Below are positions 57,551 through 64,000 of a stretch of DNA of 64,000 nt, one piece after another. Within the stretch, counting starts at the first letter, position 1; the number at the start of each line of letters is the position of its first letter. Origin of the DNA: Pseudomonas entomophila (GTDB lineage: Bacteria; Pseudomonadota; Gammaproteobacteria; Pseudomonadales; Pseudomonadaceae); the NCBI RefSeq assembly GCF_023277925.1, contig NZ_CP063832.1, forward strand, positions 868,001-932,000, in the 5' to 3' direction. The notes under the pieces were generated by a model. It was given only the letters and a program-made list of their open reading frames with translations. It was not told the DNA's origin and made no database searches. A program made the translations under genes and the position numbers.

Positions 57551-60500
57551 ATGCCAAAGCACACCTTTGCCTTCCACCTTTCGCCGCAGGGCAAACTGCG
57601 CTGGGCGATAGCCAGCCTGTTGCTCGCCGCCAGCCTGCCGCAGGCATTGGCCGAGGGCGTGGTGGTAGCGCCCGGCCCCGGTGGCACGGCGCAATTGCAG
57701 ACCCAGGGTGGCGTGCCCATCGTCAATATCGTCGCCCCCAATGGCGCGGGGCTGTCCCATAACCAGTTCCTCGACTACAACGTCGACCGCCAGGGCCTGG
57801 TACTGAACAACGCCTTGCAGGCTGGCAATTCCCAGCTCGCCGGCCAGCTGGCGGCCAACCCGCAGTTCCAGGGCCAGGCGGCGAGCGTGATCCTCAACGA
57901 AGTGGTCAGTCGCAACCCGTCGGCGATCAACGGCGCCCAGGAAATCTTCGGCCGCGCTGCCGACTATGTGCTGGCCAACCCCAATGGCATCTCGGTCAAT
58001 GGCGCCAGTTTCATCAACACGCCCAATGCCAGCCTGCTGGTCGGTCGCCCCGAGTTGAACGACGGCAAACTCAAGGCTCTGGGCACCCAGGACGCCAGCG
58101 GCCAACTGCAGGTGCAAGGTGGCGGGCTGCGTAACGACGGCGGCTCGGTCAACCTGATTGCCCCGCGCATCGACAGCCAAGGCCGCCTGGATGCGCGTGA
58201 CCAGCTCAACCTGACCGTGGGCCGCCAGCAGGTGGATTACGCCAGCGGGCAGGTCACTCACGTCGACCCAAGCGCCAACACCACCGAGCAACGCATCGAC
58301 GCCAGCCTGTTCGGCGCGATGCAGGCCGGGCGCATCAACATCGTCAGCACCGCGCAGGGTGCGGGCGTGCGTGTCGGCGCGGTGCAGGTCGAGGGGCGTG
58401 ACGGCGTGCGCATCGATTCGGCCGGCGACCTGAACATCAGTGGCGCGGCCGTGGCCGACAAGCTGGAGGCGACCCGTGCCGGCATCCACAGCAGCCAGGG
58501 CGATATCGGGTTGCGCAGCGGCCAGGACCTGACCCTGGCCGCCGCCGATGTCAGCGCACGCGACGTCGGCCTCGACGCCGGGCGCAACCTTACCCTGAGC
58601 ACCGTGCAAAGCCGCAAGCTCCAGGAAAAACGCGAGAACTGGCGCAGTGGCGCGCTGGGCATCGACTGGGAAACCTACCAGCGCACCCAGACCGACAGCG
58701 ACACCCGCGAGCACGGCACCCAGGTCGTGGCCCGGCGCGACGCCCAGCTGAAATCGGGGCAGGACACGCAGCTCAATGCCGCCAGCGTCGAGGCGCCGGG
58801 CCACTTGAGCGTGACCAGCGGCGCCGACCTGCGCGTGACCGCAGCCACCGAACGCCACGTGCAAACCGACCAGGGCAAACACACCAAGGGCTTCTGGAAG
58901 GCCGACTGGGACACCCGCAGCGAAGAGCAGCGCAGCGTCACCAGCCAGCTCAAGGGCGGCGACATCGAACTGCACGCCAAGGCGGCGGTGCTGGCCGAGG
59001 GCGCACAGCTGACCAGCGGCAAGGACATCCGCATCGCCGGCAAGCAGGTACAGATCAACAACGCCTCGCGCACCGACCAGCGCGACAGCCAGAACCAGCA
59101 GAGCAAGTTCTTCGGCGTCAGCCACAACGAAGCCAAGCAGAACACCCGGGAAAGCACCTCGGTGCGCAGCGAGCTGGTGGCCGGTGGCAACGTCGGCCTG
59201 AACAGTACTGAAGGCATCGATGTGGTCGGCTCGACGGTCAAGGCCAGCGGTACGCTGAACGCCGAGGCGGCGGGTGATGTGAAGGTCACCTCGGCCCAGG
59301 ACACCCGTGAACAAAGCAGCGCCAGCAGCAATCGAGGTTTCGTGGCCTCTGCCAAAGAGACGGCGCCTGGCGCCGGGCAGTACCGTGCGGGCGTGGGGTA
59401 TGCCAGCGAGCAGCAGGGGGCGACCCGCACCGACGTCAAGCAGCAGGGCTCGAGCCTCAGCGGCAGCGAGGTGCAGGTCAATGCCGGTGGCGAGCTGGCG
59501 CTCAAGGGCGCGACGGTGAAGTCCACTTCCGGCGACACCACCCTGACCGGCAAGCAGGTGTCTTTGCTGGCCGAGCAGGATCGCCACAGTGAATCCAGTG
59601 ACAGCAGCCGCACTTCAGGGGGTGTCTACCTCACCGCCGGCCTCGATCGCGCGGGCGCCGGGGTCGACTTCGCCCATGGCACGCAGCAGGACGCCTCGAG
59701 CACGACCACTGCGAAGACCACCGGCGTGGACAGCGCTGGCAAGCTGACGATCAAGGCCGACACCCTGGCCAGCGAAGGGGCGCAGGTGAACAGCGCCGGC
59801 CAATTGAGCGTCACCGCCAACCAGGTGGACAACCGCGCGGCCAGCGATACCACCCGCAGCAGCCACCAGCAGAGCAACTGGTCGGCGGATGTCGGTGTCA
59901 ACGTCGAGTACAAGGACATCGCCCGGCCGATCGCCGGCGTGGTCAAGGATGTGGTCGATGGCAAGGTCACGGTCAAGGATGCGCTCGACGGCAAGCTGCC
60001 GCTCAAGGACGTCAAGGATGTACTGGACGGCAAGACCTCGCTGACCGACGCCCTGGGTAAGCTGGGCACGCCGAACCTGGGCGTCGACCTGGCCGTTGGG
60101 CATGCCAGCGAGCAGCGCAGCGAACAGACCGGCACCGCGGTGGTCGGCCAGTTCAATGGCCAGGGCGTCGAACTGAACGTGGCCGGCGCAGTGAAGGACC
60201 AGGGCACCCAGTACAACGCCAACGGTGGCGTGCTGAGCGTCAAGGCGGGCTCGCTGCAGGCCGAGGCGGCCAGCAACACCCACAGCCGCACCGAGCAGCA
60301 GGTGACCGCCGATGTGTCCGCCCGGGTCTACACCAAGACCGGTGAGGACCTGAACGTGACGGCCAACGGTTCGGGGGGGAGCAAGTCCCTGGCCGAAGAC
60401 AAATCCACTGCCGTGGTGGGCAGCTACACCGGCAGCCACGGCTTGAACATCCAGGTCGGTGGCGATGCCCGCTTCGAAGGCAGCCGTATCGACGGTGGCC

Positions 60501-61795
60501 AGGGCGCCGTGGCCGTCACCACCGGTGGCAAGCTGGCCCTGGACCAGGCCAACAACCATGAGCGTCGCGACACCGGCAGCCTCGGTGGCAGCGGTTCGCT
60601 GACCGTGGGCACCTTGCCGGTGGGTGACAAGATCGACCTGGGGGCCGGGTTCCAGCTCGACCATGCTGGTGAGCACAGCGTCGACAGCAAGGCCCAGGTG
60701 GTGAGCGTCAAAGGCAATGGCCCGGTGCAATTGGGCAGTGCTGGCGACCTGACCCTGCAAGGCACGCGCATCGACGCGGGCGGCCCGGTCGAGGTCAAGG
60801 CCGGTGGCGCGCTCGACCTGCAAGCGGCCAGCGATACCCGTACCGTCACCGGCAGCCACCTGGGCGGCGGCCTCAACCTCGGCGGCAAGGCAGCCACCGG
60901 TGAGCAAGGCCGCGACCTGAGTGGCAAGCTGGGCGGCAACTTCAATGTGGGGCAGACCAACGAGCGCTCGCAGACCCTGACCGGTGGTCAGCTCGACAGC
61001 CGCGGCACCCTGGGCCTGGAAGGCCAGTCGGTCCACCTGCAGGGCACGCAGGTCGGCGCGGTGGGCGTCAATGTCGCGGCCGGCGAGGGTGGCCTGGTGC
61101 TGGAGTCGGCGCAGTCCACCCAGAGCCGCGGCAACTGGGGTGTCGACCTGAAGGCCGGCAGCAACCTGAGCCGCAACACGCCAGCGGATGCCGGGCAACA
61201 GGTCACCACGTCGAAAGATTTCGACCTGGGTGGCAAGGTGCACGTCGACTACCTGCAAGGCGCCACCCAGCAGAACAGCCACATCACCGCTGGCGAAGTG
61301 ACGCTGAACAGTGCCGGCACAGCGCAGCTCAGCGGCGCACGGGTCGATGGCCAGCAGGTCGGCGGCAAGCTGGCGGGTGGGCTGACGGTCCAGGACCGGC
61401 AGGACACCACCACGTCGGTTCGTCTTGACCTGGGCGCGGGCCTGGCCGGCAAGCCGGGCAAGGTGAAGGAGGACCAGGAAGGCCAGGAGAAGGCCGGCTT
61501 CGACTACACGCCATCGTTCAACGCCCAGGGCGAGTTCATGCGCAAGGCTTCGACGAAGGAGTCGTCGCACATCGCAAGTGAGCGCAACCTGGCGCTGGAA
61601 GGCAAGGGTGTCGAGCAGGCCGGGACGCAGATCGGTGCCGAGGTGAAGCCGCTGGGCTATGAGGTCAAGGCCACGCTGGACCTGCCCAAGCTGCCTGAGG
61701 GTGGCGTGCCGAGCGTTTCGCTGGACAACGGCAAGCTGAAGGTCGGGCCTGTCACGGTCGAAGGCCATGTTGACGGCCTGACCACCAAGGGCTGA
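57551..61795 (+). CDS. TpsA secreted filamentous hemagglutinin-like protein
   Basis: A 1414-residue exoprotein. The N-terminal signal (LRWAIASLLLAASLPQALA) precedes the TPS domain with NIVAPNGAGLSHNQFLDYNV and the NPNGI motif (VLANPNGISVNGASFINTPN). Degenerate hemagglutinin beta-helix repeats follow (RSGQDLTLAAADVSARDVGL, TSGKDIRIAGKQVQINN). No VENN or pre-toxin motif and no toxin domain are present, and no immunity gene follows, so it appears to be an adhesin rather than a CDI toxin. The last 60 residues are Lys/Pro-rich (TLDLPKLPEGGVPSVSLDNG). Confidence 0.92.
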   Translation: MPKHTFAFHLSPQGKLRWAIASLLLAASLPQALAEGVVVAPGPGGTAQLQTQGGVPIVNIVAPNGAGLSHNQFLDYNVDRQGLVLNNALQAGNSQLAGQLAANPQFQGQAASVILNEVVSRNPSAINGAQEIFGRAADYVLANPNGISVNGASFINTPNASLLVGRPELNDGKLKALGTQDASGQLQVQGGGLRNDGGSVNLIAPRIDSQGRLDARDQLNLTVGRQQVDYASGQVTHVDPSANTTEQRIDASLFGAMQAGRINIVSTAQGAGVRVGAVQVEGRDGVRIDSAGDLNISGAAVADKLEATRAGIHSSQGDIGLRSGQDLTLAAADVSARDVGLDAGRNLTLSTVQSRKLQEKRENWRSGALGIDWETYQRTQTDSDTREHGTQVVARRDAQLKSGQDTQLNAASVEAPGHLSVTSGADLRVTAATERHVQTDQGKHTKGFWKADWDTRSEEQRSVTSQLKGGDIELHAKAAVLAEGAQLTSGKDIRIAGKQVQINNASRTDQRDSQNQQSKFFGVSHNEAKQNTRESTSVRSELVAGGNVGLNSTEGIDVVGSTVKASGTLNAEAAGDVKVTSAQDTREQSSASSNRGFVASAKETAPGAGQYRAGVGYASEQQGATRTDVKQQGSSLSGSEVQVNAGGELALKGATVKSTSGDTTLTGKQVSLLAEQDRHSESSDSSRTSGGVYLTAGLDRAGAGVDFAHGTQQDASSTTTAKTTGVDSAGKLTIKADTLASEGAQVNSAGQLSVTANQVDNRAASDTTRSSHQQSNWSADVGVNVEYKDIARPIAGVVKDVVDGKVTVKDALDGKLPLKDVKDVLDGKTSLTDALGKLGTPNLGVDLAVGHASEQRSEQTGTAVVGQFNGQGVELNVAGAVKDQGTQYNANGGVLSVKAGSLQAEAASNTHSRTEQQVTADVSARVYTKTGEDLNVTANGSGGSKSLAEDKSTAVVGSYTGSHGLNIQVGGDARFEGSRIDGGQGAVAVTTGGKLALDQANNHERRDTGSLGGSGSLTVGTLPVGDKIDLGAGFQLDHAGEHSVDSKAQVVSVKGNGPVQLGSAGDLTLQGTRIDAGGPVEVKAGGALDLQAASDTRTVTGSHLGGGLNLGGKAATGEQGRDLSGKLGGNFNVGQTNERSQTLTGGQLDSRGTLGLEGQSVHLQGTQVGAVGVNVAAGEGGLVLESAQSTQSRGNWGVDLKAGSNLSRNTPADAGQQVTTSKDFDLGGKVHVDYLQGATQQNSHITAGEVTLNSAGTAQLSGARVDGQQVGGKLAGGLTVQDRQDTTTSVRLDLGAGLAGKPGKVKEDQEGQEKAGFDYTPSFNAQGEFMRKASTKESSHIASERNLALEGKGVEQAGTQIGAEVKPLGYEVKATLDLPKLPEGGVPSVSLDNGKLKVGPVTVEGHVDGLTTKG

Positions 61796-61867
61796 TCGAC
61801 ACCCGCCGCAGGCGCCGGCATGGCCGACTCCTGCGGTGGGGCGCTGATCTTGAGGGCGACGCGGTCC

Positions 61868-61943
61868 CTGTAGGAGCGGGTTTACCCGCGAATGCGCCAG
61901 TGAGTCCACCATCGCATCCGCGGGTAAACTCGTTCCCACAGGG
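61868..61943. repeat. REP pair (GGGTTTACCC type)
   Basis: CTGTAGGAGCGGGTTTACCC followed by GCGAATGCG, then the inverted arm GCGGGTAAACTCGTTCCCACAGGG. It lies between the convergent tpsA and DUF1275 genes and probably ends both transcripts. Confidence 0.82.
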
Positions 61944-61952
61944 CTTGGTCGC

Positions 61953-62654
61953 TCAACGTGGCATGTAGCCCAACTGCCAGGCCCTGGGGATGAACCGCGT
62001 CACCAGGGCCAACAGGCAGGCCAGGGCACAGCTGGCCGCCAATGCCCGCAACCCGAGCCGCTGCTCCAGCCAGGCGCCCACCGCCGCCCCCAGCAGCATG
62101 CCGCTCCACGGCACCAACTGCACGCGCCAGCCATGCCGGCGCTCGCCCAACAGCCAGCGCCCGAGCCCGCGCCCGAACCGCGAAAGCGCCCCGGTCACGT
62201 AGGTCAGGCCGATGGGCAGGCCATTCACCTGTTCGACCACGGCATTGAGCATGCCCATGGCGAGAATCGCCGCGACCAGCGCTGCAAAGGTCGAGGGGCC
62301 AGGCCAGGCGGCGGCGAAGGCAAGCAGCATGGCGACCAGCATCAGCAACGGCGATGCCTGGCGTTTGAACTGCCGGGCCAGCAATACGCCCAAGGCATTG
62401 CCCAGCACGAAGCTGAGGATCGCCAAGGCCAGGCGCAGCATCAGGGCGAAGTCCGCCTGGCTGATCGCCACGGCCAGGCGGGTGGTGTTGCCGCTCATGA
62501 ACGAGACGAAGTCCCCCAACGCCAGCAGGCCGATCGCGTCGGTCATGCCCGCCAACACCGAAAGCCCGGCCACCAGCCCAAGGCCGACCCGCCCGCGCAG
62601 TACTTGCAACCTGACCCGGCGGGCGCTGTGCAGGGAGGAAGCGGTGGGCAGCAT
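61953..62654 (-). CDS. YoaK/DUF1275 family membrane protein
   Basis: A 233-residue protein starting MLPTASSLHSARRVRLQVLR with six or so membrane helices. LSVLAGMTDAIGLLALGDFVSFMSGN and LNAVVEQVNGLPIGLTYVTG are the DUF1275 (YoaK) signatures. Function is unknown. The ATG at 62654 has GGAG 8 bp upstream; the frame continues upstream to 62696 without a better signal. Confidence 0.9.
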   Translation of the reverse strand: MLPTASSLHSARRVRLQVLRGRVGLGLVAGLSVLAGMTDAIGLLALGDFVSFMSGNTTRLAVAISQADFALMLRLALAILSFVLGNALGVLLARQFKRQASPLLMLVAMLLAFAAAWPGPSTFAALVAAILAMGMLNAVVEQVNGLPIGLTYVTGALSRFGRGLGRWLLGERRHGWRVQLVPWSGMLLGAAVGAWLEQRLGLRALAASCALACLLALVTRFIPRAWQLGYMPR

Positions 62655-62706
62655 GCGAGGTATCTCCGGTACAGGACGGGGCGGGACCCCAATCATATAC
62701 CTGGTG

Positions 62707-63216
62707 TCATGCGCTTGGACAAAGCGTCAGGCACATGCCTTGAACCTGCAGTTCGCTGTCCTCGCGCAATGGCTCCGGCGCACCGGAAGGGTAGAACCCA
62801 TTCGCCCGATACAAGCCCATGGCCGGACTGTCAGCCACTGTCACGCCCAGACGCACCTCGTGCACCTGGTGATCTCTACTCCAGTCCAGAGCCGCCCGCA
62901 GCAGCGCGCGGCCGGCACCTTGCCTGCGGGCCTCAGGGGCAACCCACATCTGATAGAGGTCGGCCGAGACTGGTTCGGTAGCGGACAAACGACACCATAC
63001 GAGCCCACATGGCAGGTGGTCGAGCACCGCGATCAATAACTGATCTTTGCCGGAGGCGAGGGCGGATTCGACTCGCGCTTGCCAGGCCTGATCGCTACGC
63101 AACGATTCCGTTGCGTAGGTGCTGCCGAATGCATCAGGCGTGTCGAGCAGGGCCTTGAGGCGCAAGTCGCGATAAATGGGCCAGTCGGCACTGCCCACGG
63201 TACGGATCCGGATCAT
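62707..63216 (-). CDS. GNAT family N-acetyltransferase
   Basis: A 169-residue acetyltransferase starting MIRIRTVGSADWPIYRDLRL. The acetyl-CoA loop is in MWVAPEARRQGAGRALLRAA, followed by VHEVRLGVTVADSPAMGLYR and ANGFYPSG. Substrate unknown. The ATG at 63216 has GAGG 7 bp upstream. It lies 52 bp upstream of the DUF1275 gene on the same strand and may be cotranscribed. Confidence 0.92.
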   Translation of the reverse strand: MIRIRTVGSADWPIYRDLRLKALLDTPDAFGSTYATESLRSDQAWQARVESALASGKDQLLIAVLDHLPCGLVWCRLSATEPVSADLYQMWVAPEARRQGAGRALLRAALDWSRDHQVHEVRLGVTVADSPAMGLYRANGFYPSGAPEPLREDSELQVQGMCLTLCPSA

Positions 63217-63373
63217 GCTTTGCCTCGGTTGTGTGAGGGTTAGTCGAGTGGCACGGGCTGAAATCGACAGGAGCACTGAACGATAGCTGGATATGGACGG
63301 CTGTCAGCCTTCTGGGACGGGGAGGGTGATCGTCTTGCAGTGCTCTCGAGATCGAGCGCCGCCCGTGCGGCGC

Positions 63374-63432
63374 ATCGCGGATGAATCCGCTCCTACAGGT
63401 TTGTTTCGGGTAGGAGCGGATTCATCCGCGAT
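63374..63432. repeat. REP pair (GGATGAATCC type), perfect 23-bp arms
   Basis: ATCGCGGATGAATCCGCTCC plus TAC, a 13-bp loop, and the exact reverse complement. It is the most perfect of the REP pairs in the window and lies between two minus-strand genes. Confidence 0.88.
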
Positions 63433-63501
63433 GGTGGCGCTCGATCTTGAATGCGCTGCAACGCCCCCGTCGCACACCCAGAAAGGGCAGCGACCACCTG
63501 C

Positions 63502-64000
63502 TCAAGGACGACCTGGCAGCAACGCGATCATTCGGTCGAAGGCTGCAATCGAATAGCGTTCAACCGGGCTTTCCAAGGCAGGCAATTGCGTGGGAAAGCC
63601 GAAATGGACACGCCCAGGCAGCACCTTGCCCAAGGCCGAGTACCATGCCATCAGCGCCGGTTGCAGACGCACATGCAGCTCGAAGCCGCTACGTCGGCGG
63701 GTACTGTCCGCCTGGGCTCGTTCCCGCGCCAGACGAGGGTCGATACGGCCGACAAGGTAGCGGTCGGCAAAACTGATACGCCCTTGCGCGATCGTTTTCC
63801 GGGTGGCCGCAAGCTCCAGGCGCCAGTCGTGCTCGCTCGCCTCGCCGATCTGCCAAAGGCTCCAGATGTAGTGCAACTTGAGCGGGTCGCTGTCGCACAC
63901 GGCCCATGTCGCGGTGCTTTCCATCGCCAGCGCCGCTTGCCAGCGATCCACGTTGCGCTCAGCCCAAAACGCTGCCGCGCCGACGGGGTCGGCCTGACGG
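63502..64000 (-). CDS. Hypothetical protein, C-terminal part (cut by window edge)
   Basis: The minus-strand frame is open from the right edge down to the stop at 63502, giving at least 166 residues. The segment CDSDPLKLHYIWSLWQIGEA, then RLARERAQADSTRRRSGFEL resembles the second half of nucleotide-binding AAA/kinase-like hypothetical proteins, where the DPLKLHY-type stretch recurs, but the P-loop would lie outside the window. The GTG at 63951 is an internal codon. Function cannot be assigned. Confidence 0.7.
   Translation of the reverse strand, partial: RQADPVGAAAFWAERNVDRWQAALAMESTATWAVCDSDPLKLHYIWSLWQIGEASEHDWRLELAATRKTIAQGRISFADRYLVGRIDPRLARERAQADSTRRRSGFELHVRLQPALMAWYSALGKVLPGRVHFGFPTQLPALESPVERYSIAAFDRMIALLPGRP

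Noticed and set aside
57533-61939. Long minus-strand frames of 684 and 774 codons opposite tpsA
   Set aside because: They are shadows of the repetitive TpsA coding sequence and carry no domains or ribosome sites.
63374-63432. REP pairs as a possible CRISPR array
   Set aside because: The palindromes occur singly or in inverted pairs, without regular spacers or cas genes.

Overview
The window comes from a high-GC gammaproteobacterium. The gene content (ureDABCEJFG order, DUF1652, LpxO, a Vre/Hxc-type locus, iorAB with a tri-heme cytochrome, XdhC, polymorphic Rhs genes) and more than ten short REP-type palindromes point to Pseudomonas, most likely the P. putida group. This assignment rests on recognising protein families and repeats; no database search was run.

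Layout. 1-5091: urease operon, with the end of ureD, then ureA, ureB, ureC, ureE, a HupE/UreJ nickel permease, ureF and ureG. 5243-6212: two tiny secreted-peptide genes sharing a Cys-containing C-terminal motif, closed by a perfect 36-bp palindrome. 6348-8594: LysR regulator, DUF1652 protein and two small hypotheticals. 8675-12461: a putative PHO box, then vreA-vreI-vreR (STN/TonB-like protein, ECF sigma factor, FecR-type anti-sigma), then hxcW, hxcU and hxcP (pseudopilins J and H, and GspC) of a Hxc-type type II secretion system. The rest of that system is absent, and an Rhs locus starts immediately after hxcP.

12628-23750: Rhs island. rhs1 is complete except for an in-frame amber codon just before its C-terminal end; it carries a GIY-YIG/URI-like toxin tip and an Imm26-like immunity gene. 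A 4.1-kb direct repeat, rhs2, lacks its start and carries a different, PD-(D/E)xK-like tip plus its own immunity gene. A decayed third copy of the second toxin and an overlapping orphan ORF follow. 23770-29570 (minus strand): ThDP-dependent 2-keto-acid decarboxylase translationally coupled to a flavin amine oxidase, then a membrane protein and O-acetylhomoserine sulfhydrylase. 29773-31712: orphan T6SS cassette of hcp, a DUF4225 effector and two tandem paralogous membrane proteins that are probably immunity proteins. 31723-36157: SCO1-cytochrome c fusion and a large multicopper oxidase.

36608-48535: mostly housekeeping and stress genes (GNAT, CMD/AhpD-like, LpxO, ThpR, quinone reductase with divergent TetR and a clear operator, NhaR-like LysR, TerC, a catalytically dead C39-like lipoprotein, PuuB-like oxidase), plus two identical tRNA-Val(GAC) genes, each with its own promoter and terminator. 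48711-53804 (minus strand): xdhC, tri-heme cytochrome c, iorB, iorA, a periplasm-directed molybdenum hydroxylase set. 54054-64000: GNAT, LysE exporter, a TpsB/TpsA two-partner secretion pair, YoaK/DUF1275, another GNAT and a gene running off the right edge.

The accessory interest lies in the polymorphic-toxin islands (Rhs, Hcp-DUF4225), the amputated Vre/Hxc locus and the paired small secreted peptides.
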